DNA of 47,396 bases from CAMNAO01 sp045605145 (GTDB lineage: Bacteria; Bacillota; Clostridia; Oscillospirales; Oscillospiraceae). The notes below the pieces were generated by a model. That model made no database searches, had not been told where the DNA came from, and was given only the letters and a program-made list of their open reading frames with translations. The DNA is taken from positions 1 through 47,396 of the forward strand of contig JAZUPH010000084.1 in assembly GCA_045605145.1 (NCBI GenBank), written 5' to 3'. Each line of letters starts with the position of its first letter. Within the stretch, counting starts at the first letter, position 1. Below, piece by piece: positions 23,124 through 32,308 of the stretch. The position numbers were made by a program, and so were the translations under genes.

Positions 23124-24008
23124 TCAGTCCCCTCTGCGCAGAGCGCGCAGCTTCAGCTTGGCAGGAGTCGGAGCGGTGATTTCCATATACTTGCCGCTTA
23201 CAGGATGGCGGAAACCCAGAAGCTCAGCATGCAGGGCAAGGCGGCCTAAAGGCCCGGCTCCGCTGCCGTACTTTTTGTCGCCAACCACAGGGTGACCCAG
23301 CTCTTTCATGTGGACGCGGATCTGATTCTTGCGCCCCGTCTCTATATTGACCCGCAGCAGGGAATATTCCTCATTCTCGCCGATTACGGTATAGTTGGTC
23401 ACTGCCCGCTTGCCGCCTGAGAGGGTGGAATAGACCATGTGATTCACATCCTCGGTAAGGTTTGTGACGCGGCGTCCGCTTTTCTCGGCAAACACGCCCT
23501 CGCACAGGGCGATATACACCCTTTTCACATCCTCCCACTGGGACTGGAGCTGGTCGCGAACTTCTCGGCTTTTGGCAAAGATCAGCACGCCGCTGGTGTC
23601 CCGGTCAAGGCGATGTACCACAAACACATTGTTAAGCCCCGCATCACGCATCATCCGGTAGGCAGTACGGGTTTTTTCATTGTCCGTAGCCACCACCAGA
23701 AGGCCGGCGGGCTTGTTGACCGCCATAATCGCATCGTCCTCATACAGTACCGGGAAGGGGCAGCCCTTTGGGGCACCGCTGGGCGCGATGGTGATGCGCT
23801 GTCCGGGTCGGACGGGGTGGTCGAACTTCGTGCTGACCACGCCATCGACGGAGATCTGCCGATGCTCAAGGAAGGATTTCACCTTGCCTGCCGGCAGATT
23901 GCTCAGACCGCGGCGGGCACATTCCAGAAGTCCGCCGCCCTCGGTGACAATAAACGATATTTCTTTCCTGGCTTTGGCGCCGTTTGGTGCGCCTTTTCTT
24001 TTATCCAT
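23124..24008 (-). CDS. RluA-family 23S rRNA pseudouridine synthase
   Basis: Converts specific uridines in RNA (most likely 23S rRNA) to pseudouridine. The protein is 294 residues with an N-terminal S4-like RNA-binding region (LPAGKVKSFLEHRQISVDGV) and the catalytic domain carrying VHRLDRDTSGVLIFA with the conserved Asp. Further family motifs: NKPAGLLV, TGRKNQIRVHM, GHPVVGDKKYG and LALHAELLGF. The exact target (RluC/RluD-like) cannot be assigned. GGAGGAAGC precedes the ATG. It is the third gene of an operon after the nuclease and AAA ATPase genes, 21 bases downstream of the latter. Confidence 0.9.
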   Translation of the reverse strand: MDKRKGAPNGAKARKEISFIVTEGGGLLECARRGLSNLPAGKVKSFLEHRQISVDGVVSTKFDHPVRPGQRITIAPSGAPKGCPFPVLYEDDAIMAVNKPAGLLVVATDNEKTRTAYRMMRDAGLNNVFVVHRLDRDTSGVLIFAKSREVRDQLQSQWEDVKRVYIALCEGVFAEKSGRRVTNLTEDVNHMVYSTLSGGKRAVTNYTVIGENEEYSLLRVNIETGRKNQIRVHMKELGHPVVGDKKYGSGAGPLGRLALHAELLGFRHPVSGKYMEITAPTPAKLKLRALRRGD

Positions 24009-24029
24009 GCTTCCTCCGTGGAATTGGTG

Positions 24030-26300
24030 TTACAGGCGTATGATGTTCACATCCCGGGTGTCGGCAAAATGCCTCGCCTCGCGGTCGTGGCAGCTGAAGA
24101 GGATTATCTGGCGGTCTTTTGCAAGCTCATAGATCAAATCAAGAGCCAGCGCCGCACGCTCATCATCAAAATTGGTCAGCGCATCGTCCAGCACCATGGG
24201 GCAGGGATCCTCACCCACCAGGGTCAGTTCAACCAGCGCAAGACGCAGCGCAAGATAGGCCTGATCGGCAGTGCCCGCCGACAGGGACAGGATGTTGTGG
24301 CTCACCGGGTCATCGGCCGCTTTTACCGATGCGCCAAAATCCTTGCTAAACACTATATCTTCATACCTGCCGCCGGTGAGGGCATTGAGCAGTCTGCCGG
24401 CAGCGGCGCTGATGAGCGGCGAAAAACGGGTCTGCAGCTCGGCATCCGCCTCTTTGAGCGCGGTGATTGCAAGGCTGAGTGCATCGTACTGGGCCTGCCG
24501 CTGATAGAGCTCCTCCTCAAGGCGCTCCCGCTCACCCGACAGCAGCAGCGGGTCTCCCATTGCGCGCTGTTCACCCTCGGTAAAGCTGAGCTTGCGGCCC
24601 AGCGCGTCAATGGACGCCACGGCGCGGTTCAGCGCGTCCTCGGTATCCTCGCGGCTGCGCATAGGCGGCGTGATAAACTGGATGGAATCCTCCGGGTCAC
24701 CGCCCTGCTCATCACGCAGAGTCTCATATGTGTTTCGGCTGGCACTCATGTTAAGCTCCAGCTTGGAGAGGTTTGACAACGCCTGATCGATGGCCTGCAG
24801 ACCGGCTGGGATGTCAGACGCGGCGCGCACATTTGGCAGCAGCCGCTGGGCGCGCTGTGCCGCCGCCTGCTGCACCTCTTCCAGTGCTTTGCGGGCATTT
24901 TCCTCGTTGGCGGTGGACATCTCCATCGCCGCGCGCAGGGATTGCTGCCGCTGATAGAGCGTGCTGTAGTTTTCGGCCTGGCGGGAGAATTCCTCCACCG
25001 ATTCAAGGCCGTAAAGGGCAAGAAATTCTTTGAGCCGCTCACCCTCGATCCGTGAGGGGCCGGGCTTCTTGACAAGTAGCACAATTGCCGCCGCCAGAAG
25101 CAGGCCGCAGAATACAAGGCCGGGAATGGTTATGGCGGTACCCAGCGTGGGCATCAGCAGCACAAGCGCCGCCGCGCCGCCCAGGCCAAGCACCAGCATG
25201 CCGACAAGAAGGATCACCAGCCACACGGGTCTTTTTGCGGTGGGTGGATTTTTCGCCGCCTCCTCAAGGCGCTGGGCATCGGCAGCAATGCCGCCCAGCT
25301 CCTGCTCCGTCCTGCCGGCGAAAGGTGAGCGGGCAAGCCTTTCGGCAGTCTCCGCCTCCTCCTTCGATGCGCGGGCGTAAGCCTCCTGCGCTTCGGAAAC
25401 CACCTTGCGCCGCTCCGCAATGGCGGCAAGGTCGGCGCGCAGGCTGTCAAGATCGGCGCGGGTGATAAGCTCACCGTTGCGAAGCAGATCTTTGCGTGCG
25501 CTCTCGAAATTTTCCTCATCGTTGCGCGCCCTGCGCTTTGCGTCCAGAACGCGCTGCTGAGCCATCTGCTTATCGATGACAGCGTATTTTTCCAGATCCT
25601 GAGTATATGCCGCCTTTCTCGCCTCAAGGCGCTGCAACTCCTGCCGGGTATCGCCCAGGGTGGTGCTGAGCTTTTCGAGGCGCGTCAACTTTTCGTCCAC
25701 GGCGCGGATATCCTCCTCAATGCGGGGGATCTGCCCGTTGCGGTTATGTCTGCGCTCTCTGAGCCAGGCGCGCAGCTTCGCGTCCGTCTGGACATAGCTC
25801 TGATTCTCGTCCCCGCCGGACACGATCGCGGCGATACGCTTTTCCAGCGCCGGGTCCCCGTCAACACGAAGACCGGTCTGGCGAATAAACGCGGTGCGGG
25901 CAAACACGCCCTCCGACACGCCGGTAAGCGCCTCACCGGCGTTGGCGGCGGCCAGCCACTGCACATCCTCATCAGTGCCGGTGTATTTTGCCCAAAAGGC
26001 CTTGAACGCAGCACCCTTCAGTGGCGCGCGGCTGATGGTGACATCACGGCCGCGGGCCTGAATATCCATCGTTCCGGACATTGCTCCGCCGTCCCAGGGC
26101 TGATAGCGGTTCTTATCAGCGATTTTTGCGGCGGTATCCTTTTCTGCGGTGTTGATTCCGTAGAGCATGGCGCGTATAAAGGCGCTCCATGTGCTTTTGC
26201 CCGCCTCGTTGGGTGCCTGGATCACATTGAGACCCGGCTTCAGTTCAAGGCGTTCATTATTCAGCTTCCCGAAGGATGCGTTCATGCTGCGTATTATCAT
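24030..26300 (-). CDS. YhaN-like AAA ATPase (SbcC/Rad50-type) with membrane hairpin
   Basis: A 756-residue SMC/Rad50-type ATPase. N-terminal head: VIQAPNEAGKSTW (Walker A). C-terminal head: ABC signature LSLSAGTADQAYLALRLAL and Walker B MVLDDALTNFDDER. Between the heads are coiled coils. No CxxC zinc hook is seen; the middle instead holds a hydrophobic hairpin, about residues 355-410, starting PVWLVILLVGMLVLGLGG, predicting membrane anchorage. This matches the YhaN group that pairs with YhaO nucleases. The start is put at ATG 26300, which overlaps the nuclease stop by 4 bases (ATGA); an upstream GTG at 26312 touches the ribosome site. Likely role: DNA end processing or repair near the membrane, by analogy with SbcCD. 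Confidence 0.85.
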   Translation of the reverse strand: MIIRSMNASFGKLNNERLELKPGLNVIQAPNEAGKSTWSAFIRAMLYGINTAEKDTAAKIADKNRYQPWDGGAMSGTMDIQARGRDVTISRAPLKGAAFKAFWAKYTGTDEDVQWLAAANAGEALTGVSEGVFARTAFIRQTGLRVDGDPALEKRIAAIVSGGDENQSYVQTDAKLRAWLRERRHNRNGQIPRIEEDIRAVDEKLTRLEKLSTTLGDTRQELQRLEARKAAYTQDLEKYAVIDKQMAQQRVLDAKRRARNDEENFESARKDLLRNGELITRADLDSLRADLAAIAERRKVVSEAQEAYARASKEEAETAERLARSPFAGRTEQELGGIAADAQRLEEAAKNPPTAKRPVWLVILLVGMLVLGLGGAAALVLLMPTLGTAITIPGLVFCGLLLAAAIVLLVKKPGPSRIEGERLKEFLALYGLESVEEFSRQAENYSTLYQRQQSLRAAMEMSTANEENARKALEEVQQAAAQRAQRLLPNVRAASDIPAGLQAIDQALSNLSKLELNMSASRNTYETLRDEQGGDPEDSIQFITPPMRSREDTEDALNRAVASIDALGRKLSFTEGEQRAMGDPLLLSGERERLEEELYQRQAQYDALSLAITALKEADAELQTRFSPLISAAAGRLLNALTGGRYEDIVFSKDFGASVKAADDPVSHNILSLSAGTADQAYLALRLALVELTLVGEDPCPMVLDDALTNFDDERAALALDLIYELAKDRQIILFSCHDREARHFADTRDVNIIRL

Positions 26301-27391
26301 CGCGGGCTCCACTCCTCTCTCTTGTCAAGGGCGGCAAGACCGTACTTGAGCGCAGTGAGTATCTGGCTGCGCTGGCTGTCATCAGCGGCGGCGTCATAAC
26401 GGTTGCGCAGGTTCTTGAGATACAGGCCGCGCAGTGAGTTTTCCTCCATACCTTGCCAGATGTCCATGGGCAGGGTCACGCGGGAGCGCACCTGAGCCAT
26501 AAAGAAGCGGTCATTCAGCTGCCTCTCCAGCGCTTCAGTGTCCACGCGTCCCTCATACTCCCCCGTGAGAACAAAGCGCACCACATCATCGGCGCGGGCC
26601 TTGTCCGCTGCAGCAAGCAGTGCCGTCTGCGGATCACTGCCCGTGACATCGGCGGTAATTATCTCATATCGGCGTTTTGCCACCGGGACGAAGCCCAGTT
26701 CCGCCTTCCTGCGGCCCACCGTGCCCAGGATAACGCCCTTTTCTCCCGTCTCATCAAATCCGCGCCCCTCTGGGCAGCCGGGATAGGCGTAAACCGTGTC
26801 GCCGGCCTTCAAAAAGCCGCTGAACGAGTGGACATGGCCCAGCGCCATGTAGTCAAGGCCGCTTGCGGCGATCTGCTCGGGGGTTATGGGGTTATAGTTG
26901 CCGCCGTTCAGGTCGCCGTGGAGCACCATAAGCTCGGTGCGTCCGCTGTCGATAACATTGAAGTTGCGCAGAAGCGAGGGGCAAAGAGCGGAAGTAAATC
27001 CCGCGCCCCACACACGGCAGCCCAGCTGAGGAAAGTCAAAGCCGGTAAGGGCAGGAGTTTTGAAAATATGCACATTATCCGGCAGGGTCATTGTCGCCCA
27101 GGGGGAGCCGGGTGCAAAATAGTCGTGGTTGCCCGGCGCAATAACCACCTGCGCCGAGACGGAGGAAAACAGCTCCATCAATGCAGCGCCGGTCTCAAAA
27201 TAGCTCACCGCGCTGTCGAACAGGTCCCCGGCCAGAAGCATAAGCTGCACCCCTTCCCTGTTGGCAAGGGCCGCAATTTCGCCCAGGAGCGCGCGCTGCT
27301 CCCCGCGGCGCTGCACAGCCTTTTCCCGGGGCAGAGACTGGAACGGCGAATCAAGGTGGAAGTCCGCCGCGTGTAATATTTTGACATCCAT
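26297..27391 (-). CDS. YhaO-like metallophosphoesterase / DNA repair exonuclease (SbcD/Mre11-type)
   Basis: A 364-residue calcineurin-like phosphoesterase of the SbcD/Mre11/YhaO group. All metal-site motifs are present: HAADFHLD (D-x-H), LLAGDLFDS (GDxxD), APGNHDY (GNHD), LMVLHGD, and ALGHVHS (GHxH). A C-terminal cap region of about 130 residues follows. It forms a complex with the ATPase encoded immediately downstream by analogy with Mre11-Rad50. The ATG at 27391 follows GGAGGTG. First gene of the operon with yhaN-like and rluA-like genes. Confidence 0.9.
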   Translation of the reverse strand: MDVKILHAADFHLDSPFQSLPREKAVQRRGEQRALLGEIAALANREGVQLMLLAGDLFDSAVSYFETGAALMELFSSVSAQVVIAPGNHDYFAPGSPWATMTLPDNVHIFKTPALTGFDFPQLGCRVWGAGFTSALCPSLLRNFNVIDSGRTELMVLHGDLNGGNYNPITPEQIAASGLDYMALGHVHSFSGFLKAGDTVYAYPGCPEGRGFDETGEKGVILGTVGRRKAELGFVPVAKRRYEIITADVTGSDPQTALLAAADKARADDVVRFVLTGEYEGRVDTEALERQLNDRFFMAQVRSRVTLPMDIWQGMEENSLRGLYLKNLRNRYDAAADDSQRSQILTALKYGLAALDKREEWSPR

Positions 27392-27659
27392 GTGAGTACA
27401 CCTCCAAGATGTGGACAGTTGCTTACATTATAGTCTGCCTGCAATGGCGAGGTCATAGGCCAACAGCCATTGTATCATATTATTGTACCTCTAACGGAAA
27501 TAATTTGCAAGTAGGCCCACGGACGAAGCCGGCCGCCCCCTGTGCTTCATGTCCTGTTTTTTCGTCACAGAAAACTTGTAAACACAACAGTGTTCGACAC
27601 AAAATGCACAATATATAGTGTACTCTGCTTGTATAAAACGCAAGATGCAGAGAGGATGA
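27392..27659. other. Divergent intergenic region, nuclease operon / ParB-like gene
   Basis: Holds the start regions of both genes. On the minus strand a perfect TATAAT (27427-27432) lies near the nuclease start but no good -35 is 16-18 bases upstream. On the plus side there is an A/T-rich stretch (27585-27645) with a small inverted repeat AACAC-AACA-GTGTT at 27581-27594 and TATAAA at about 27632. I saw no parS-like palindrome here. Confidence 0.4.
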
Positions 27660-28481
27660 GTGCCATTGCCCATCAAAAGCAGCGGCCTTTACGAAAGCGG
27701 ACGCATTGTGGCGGTGCCGCCGGGGGATATACTGCCCAACCCCAATCAGCCGAGAAAACAGTTCGAGCTTGAGGCTTTGCGCGAGCTTGCGCGCAGTATC
27801 GAGCGCTATGGCATTCTGCAGCCGCTGACCGTGCGCAGGCAGGGACGCCAGTTTGAGCTTGTCAGTGGGGAGCGCCGTTTACGCGCCGCGATGATGGTGG
27901 GGCTGCAAAAGGTGCCGTGCATAGTAATCGACACCCAGGAGACGGATTCGGCCGTGCTGGCACTGGTGGAGAATCTGCACCGGCGCGATCTGGACTTCGT
28001 TGAAGAGGCGGAGGGAATAATGCGCCTTATAAGCGTATACGATCTTAGCCAGGAGGAGGCCGCCCGCCGCCTTGGAAAATCCCAATCCGCCGTGGCAAAT
28101 AAGCTGCGGATACTGAAGCTGCCGCCGGATGTGCTGGACCGTATCCGCACCGCCGGGCTGAGCGAACGGCACGCAAGGGCGCTGTTGCGCCTTGAGGGGA
28201 ACGAGGCCCGGCGGCAGGCGCTGGAGCATATCATTGCCGAGGGGCTGAGTGTGGCGAAGGCCGAAGAATACATCGACAAGCTGGCTGCCGCACGGCCCAA
28301 GCGGCCGCGGGAAAAAGCAGTTAAGCCCGTGTACATAGTAAAGGACGTACGCCTTTTCATAAATTCCGTCACCCGCGGACTTGAGGTAATGCAGCGCTCA
28401 GGCGTTGATGCCCACTGTCAGCGTAGCGAAACGGAAAAAGAACTGGTGCTGACCATACGCATACCGAAAGACAGCAGATAA
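27660..28481 (+). CDS. ParB/Noc-family CTPase-type DNA-binding protein
   Basis: A 273-residue ParB/Spo0J/Noc family protein that would bind a centromere-like or Noc site and load on DNA as a CTP-dependent clamp. Seen: ILPNPNQPRKQF, the CTP-binding box GERRLRAA, ALVENLHRRDLDFVEEAEG, a helix-turn-helix with LSQEEAARRLGKSQSAVANK, and ARALLRLEG. Start assignment is uncertain: GTG at 27660 lies 4 bases after GAGAGG, TTG at 27666 has better spacing, so the protein may be two residues shorter. No parA (soj), gidB or other chromosome-segregation gene is adjacent, unlike the usual rsmG-noc-soj-spo0J order, so Noc versus Spo0J is unresolved. Confidence 0.85.
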   Translation: MPLPIKSSGLYESGRIVAVPPGDILPNPNQPRKQFELEALRELARSIERYGILQPLTVRRQGRQFELVSGERRLRAAMMVGLQKVPCIVIDTQETDSAVLALVENLHRRDLDFVEEAEGIMRLISVYDLSQEEAARRLGKSQSAVANKLRILKLPPDVLDRIRTAGLSERHARALLRLEGNEARRQALEHIIAEGLSVAKAEEYIDKLAAARPKRPREKAVKPVYIVKDVRLFINSVTRGLEVMQRSGVDAHCQRSETEKELVLTIRIPKDSR

Positions 28482-28501
28482 ATGCGGCCTGTCACATTAA
28501 G

Positions 28502-28531
28502 CAACGCACCCCCAAGCATGGGGGTGCGTTG
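28502..28531. terminator. Hairpin between convergent ParB-like and DUF4340 genes
   Basis: CAACGCACCCCC / GGGGGTGCGTTG, a perfect 12-base stem with a 6-base loop, 20 bases after the ParB stop and 14 bases beyond the DUF4340 stop. U-tracts are poor on both sides, so termination strength is uncertain. Confidence 0.6.
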
Positions 28532-28545
28532 GTCATATTCGGACA

Positions 28546-29940
28546 TTATGCAAGCAGTGCAGCGGCGTATTCGATAAGCGCCCCAACTGCGGCGGCTTCC
28601 ACAAGATAAGTCTCACCGTCGCAAATGGCCACATACTGGCTGCTGCTGTAGGTGTAGAACGCAAGGTCAATGGCTGAACCATCAGTGAGATTGATCACGA
28701 TATGCAGGCTCTGGCGTCTGCCGTACTCGCCACTGACGACCTCGGTGGTCTGCATGGATGTGAGCGAATCTGTAAAAGCGGACACCGCGTCGGAGTCCAG
28801 CTTGGTACCGCCGCGCTGCCACACCGGCAGGCTGACAAGCTCGCCGTTTTCATCTGTACCGCTCTCCTGTCCCGCGTAGTCCAGAATTGCGGTCTGCCCA
28901 TCCAGTTCCACACTGAACGAGGTGATGCGGTCAATATCCACAAGGCAAAGCTCAGTCGCGCGCAGGTCCTCAAAGCTCAGCACCATAAACTGGTCTGCCA
29001 CCGCACCGGACACGGTGTACAGCATTGTGCTGCCCTTTATATTAGCGTAGCAGGCGCTGTCGGCATAGTAGCCGAGCAGCAGGGTAAAAGTGCGGTACAC
29101 TCCGCCGGCATCGCTGTAGCCCACGGTGACCTCGGCGCCGTCCTCACTGCCAATGCCGTACTGACTAAGCAGCGCCTCATCCGCATCGTAAGCGATGCAG
29201 CTGCGCCAGCCAATAAATGTCAGTATATCCAAAAGCCCGGTAACGGTGTCTGTGGAGGCGGGATAGTACTTACCGTTCTCCTCAATAAACCAGTGGTAGC
29301 TGTCCGACCGGCTCATGCCCGCGCTGTCGGCAAAGTAGCGCAGCGACAGGGTTCGACCGGCTACGGTGACGGCAAGCTGTGTAGCGGCAGAAAGGTCGGG
29401 GGCAGACTCAAACTGAAGAATGCTCATAATTCCCAGGCTGAATGTGGAGACGAGGTCCTCGCCCACCACATACACACCATCATCCCCGCTGACGGCGGCA
29501 TAGTACCCGGCGGCATAGCTGCTGTAATCGCCAAGGCTGACCGTAACGGTATAGCCGTTTACCAGGCGTACTTCGTATTGATAGGTGGGTGAATCAAGCC
29601 CGTACTGCTCGGGCGCTTCCGCGTTTGCCACAACTTTAACCGCAGAAATGGCGGAAAAGGCGTTTATCAGTGACTCAACAGAGCTTGTACTGACGGGGCA
29701 GCTTTCATCCTGAGCCCATTGCCAGCTGTCGCTGGTTTTGTTGAGCCGGATCTCTTCCCCCTCGTAGGTCCAGCTTATGCCCACAACATCGGTCGTGAGT
29801 ATGTCCACAAGCCGCACCTGGGTGGCGGTGTCCGATTCCTCCTGGGCATTGCCGTCCACGAGAACGACAGCCACATAGATACCGAGGGCAAGGGCGAGAA
29901 CGCCCAGCATGATAAGAAGGCGGATGGCGCGTTTACTCAT
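28546..29940 (-). CDS. DUF4340 domain protein of a Gld-type ABC system
   Basis: A 464-residue protein with an N-terminal membrane anchor (RLLIMLGVLALALGIYVAVV) followed by an extracytoplasmic domain. DUF4340 proteins accompany GldF/GldG-type ABC exporters; seen here are the typical openings DVVGISWTYEGEEIRLNK, with recurring short beta-rich units, and YGLDSPTYQYEV. Function is unknown. It overlaps the GldG-like gene by 4 bases (ATGA), has its own AAGGAGG, and is the last gene of the four-gene operon. Confidence 0.8.
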   Translation of the reverse strand: MSKRAIRLLIMLGVLALALGIYVAVVLVDGNAQEESDTATQVRLVDILTTDVVGISWTYEGEEIRLNKTSDSWQWAQDESCPVSTSSVESLINAFSAISAVKVVANAEAPEQYGLDSPTYQYEVRLVNGYTVTVSLGDYSSYAAGYYAAVSGDDGVYVVGEDLVSTFSLGIMSILQFESAPDLSAATQLAVTVAGRTLSLRYFADSAGMSRSDSYHWFIEENGKYYPASTDTVTGLLDILTFIGWRSCIAYDADEALLSQYGIGSEDGAEVTVGYSDAGGVYRTFTLLLGYYADSACYANIKGSTMLYTVSGAVADQFMVLSFEDLRATELCLVDIDRITSFSVELDGQTAILDYAGQESGTDENGELVSLPVWQRGGTKLDSDAVSAFTDSLTSMQTTEVVSGEYGRRQSLHIVINLTDGSAIDLAFYTYSSSQYVAICDGETYLVEAAAVGALIEYAAALLA

Positions 29941-31445
29941 TTTGCGCGCCTCCTTTTGACCACAGTGACCACGCCCTCAATAACAAACAGCGCAGGAATG
30001 ACCGCAATGAGCACGATAGTAAAGGTGGTCGCGGCAGATTGCGTCATGGTCAGATAATTGTTGGTGAGGGTTATCTCGCGCACACTTACGCCGGCCTCAT
30101 TATCGCACATCCAGTTGATGGCGTTGAGGAACATATCCATGTTTGCGCCGGAGCTCATCTCATTTGTCATGCTGTCAAGCAGATATATGCTGCTTATCCA
30201 CACGATTTCGCCCTCTTCATTACCGCCGCCGTCCACGGTGACGGCTACGGCGAGATCAAAGGGGCCGGAGGGGTCGCCCTCGACCCGGCTCAGCTCTTCA
30301 TTGGGCTGCAGGGAGGAGAAGGCGGCATCGCTGGTGCTGACAAGGGGTGACACCGTCACGCCTTCGGGCAGAGTTTCCGCAACGACAAGGCCCTGGGCAT
30401 CAGGAATGATGATATTATATCCCGCGGATATAAGGGGGTCGGTGATTGAATGGCTTTCCATCTGAGGATACAGATAGTTGGGGAAGCCAACATAATGATA
30501 GTCGCTGTCCCCTTCAATGACGATGCCGTCCACCAGCTGCACACCGTAGCGATCGCTCATAAGGCCCAGCAGATTGGGTGCCTCTTCGTTGCTGAGGTAG
30601 GTGGTGGTCAGCAGCATTTTGCCGCCGGCCGCAATGTAATCGGCAATCGCACTGATCTGGTCCGCGGGGATATCACTGGTTGGGCTGGACAGCAGCAGGC
30701 AGGCGCAGTCATCAGGCACCGCACCCGCGGTGGCAAGGTTCAGCTCCTTAATGCGGATATTCTCCGCCTCAAACTGGCCGTAGAATCCGGAAATGTCTAT
30801 CTCACCATGGCCGGACAGCACATACATCACCGGAAGCTCCTCGCTGGTGACATAGGCGATGGTGCTGGTGATGCTGCGCTCGGCGCAGAAGGTGTCCACG
30901 TAGTCATAGCCGTAGTAGTAATAGTACTGATACCAGGTGTAGTAGTCGGAGTAGGTGTAGATGTCATAGTGGTAGCTGAGCAGTTTTTCCATCCTGCCGC
31001 TTTTTACAATGACACTGTTATCCTCAATGGCGGTGGCGTCAATATCGTCACCGGCCAGCTCTTTAAGGCGAACAGGGCTGGAAACAGGGTCAATTTTGAC
31101 AAGGTCAATATGCTCGCTCATGCCGTCATAGTTTTCCAGCAGTTGCTCAATGTACACATCCTCATTCGCGTCGGACACCACCCACACAAGGGTAACATCC
31201 TCGGTAAGGGCGTCAACGATCTGCTCGGTCTGGGGCGAGATGGAGAAGATCCCGCTGGATGTGGTATCAAACAGGGTCCAGCTCTGGGGCAGGGCCGCTA
31301 CGATAAGATTCACAACCACAGCAATGGCAATAACCACAGCTCCGGCGGCAAGGCTGTAGCTGCCGCTGCGGAACAGTTTGCTTTTGAAGGAGGCCGCGAT
31401 CTTTGACCTGAGGGCAGAGGGCTTTTTCGTACTCTTCTTTGCCAT
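29937..31445 (-). CDS. GldG-like ABC auxiliary protein
   Basis: A 502-residue membrane-anchored protein: one hydrophobic segment near the N-terminus (AAGAVVIAIAVVVNLIVAAL), a large outer domain, and a C-terminal membrane segment (FTIVLIAVIPALFVIEGVV) ending in KRRRAK. Segments such as LFDTTSSGIFSISPQTEQIV, VMYVLSGHGEIDISG and CLLLSSPTSDIPADQI are typical of the GldG/ABC-type auxiliary family (IFT52-like). It partners the ABC-2 permease and ATPase upstream. ATG at 31445 shares a base with the permease stop (TGATG) and follows AGGAGGTGG. The exported or regulated substrate is unknown; gliding is not implied. Confidence 0.82.
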   Translation of the reverse strand: MAKKSTKKPSALRSKIAASFKSKLFRSGSYSLAAGAVVIAIAVVVNLIVAALPQSWTLFDTTSSGIFSISPQTEQIVDALTEDVTLVWVVSDANEDVYIEQLLENYDGMSEHIDLVKIDPVSSPVRLKELAGDDIDATAIEDNSVIVKSGRMEKLLSYHYDIYTYSDYYTWYQYYYYYGYDYVDTFCAERSITSTIAYVTSEELPVMYVLSGHGEIDISGFYGQFEAENIRIKELNLATAGAVPDDCACLLLSSPTSDIPADQISAIADYIAAGGKMLLTTTYLSNEEAPNLLGLMSDRYGVQLVDGIVIEGDSDYHYVGFPNYLYPQMESHSITDPLISAGYNIIIPDAQGLVVAETLPEGVTVSPLVSTSDAAFSSLQPNEELSRVEGDPSGPFDLAVAVTVDGGGNEEGEIVWISSIYLLDSMTNEMSSGANMDMFLNAINWMCDNEAGVSVREITLTNNYLTMTQSAATTFTIVLIAVIPALFVIEGVVTVVKRRRAK

Positions 31446-32308
31446 CAGCTCCACCTCCTCTTTTCAACCGACTGCACGGTGAGGAAAAGGAACACTGCGG
31501 TAACACTGAGCATGTACACCAGCGCACCCACATCGAACAGTCCGTCAAGGAAGCAGGAAAATCGCCCAAACAGGCTCACAGTGCCCACAAGCCGGGCAAA
31601 CAAGCCGGCATAGCTGTCGGGCGCGAATATGTACCCTGCGATGGCGGCAAAACACAGCAGCACAACGATTCCACCGGCGAAGGTGGGATTGCGCGTCACG
31701 ACCCAGACCACCGCACCAACGACGGCGGACGCGATTATCATCGCCGCGAGGGATGCCGCAGCAGTGTCGGGGACATAGCCGGCAAGGGCGTCCATGAAAT
31801 ACAGCAGCAGCATAACCGCCACGGTAAGACCCGCGGACACGGCCTGATTCTCTGTAAGGGACGAAATGAATATGCCGATGGCAATTAGCGCCGCAGTCAG
31901 CACGATAAATGCCAGCATGGCGCTGTAAACGGTGAGATAATCTATTGTGCCGAAGGCCGCCAGAAGCAGCGGGTAGATCAGTATCAGCACCATGGGCACC
32001 AACATCACGGAGAGTGCCGCAAAGAACTTGCCCAGCACCACCTGTCCGGATTTTAGGGGCAGGGAGTACAGCAGCAGATCGGTCTTGTTCCTGCGTTCTT
32101 CCGCAAAAGAGCGCATGGTCAATATAGGCACCGCCAAAAGCAGCACAAAGCTCAGATAGCTCAGCGTGTAATGCACCTCGGTATATGCACCGGATATATT
32201 AATAAGCCAGATGAAAATGCCTTCAAAAACAAGCAGCACCGCACCGATTATGTAGCCGTACATGGTGTTGTAATAGCTGCCCATTTCGCGCTTATATATC
32301 GCTGTCAT
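31445..32308 (-). CDS. ABC-2 type permease (GldF-like)
   Basis: A 287-residue integral membrane protein with about six to seven hydrophobic segments. The N-terminus MTAIYKREMGSYYNTMYGYI and the segment MRSFAEERRNKTDLLLYSLP are characteristic of the GldF/ABC-2 permease group. It ends in a polar VEKRRWS tail. A longer frame starts at 32368 but GGGGGAGAG lies before the ATG at 32308. That start overlaps the ATPase gene by 17 bases and the stop is coupled to the GldG-like gene. It would form the transmembrane path with the ATPase. Confidence 0.85.
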   Translation of the reverse strand: MTAIYKREMGSYYNTMYGYIIGAVLLVFEGIFIWLINISGAYTEVHYTLSYLSFVLLLAVPILTMRSFAEERRNKTDLLLYSLPLKSGQVVLGKFFAALSVMLVPMVLILIYPLLLAAFGTIDYLTVYSAMLAFIVLTAALIAIGIFISSLTENQAVSAGLTVAVMLLLYFMDALAGYVPDTAAASLAAMIIASAVVGAVVWVVTRNPTFAGGIVVLLCFAAIAGYIFAPDSYAGLFARLVGTVSLFGRFSCFLDGLFDVGALVYMLSVTAVFLFLTVQSVEKRRWS

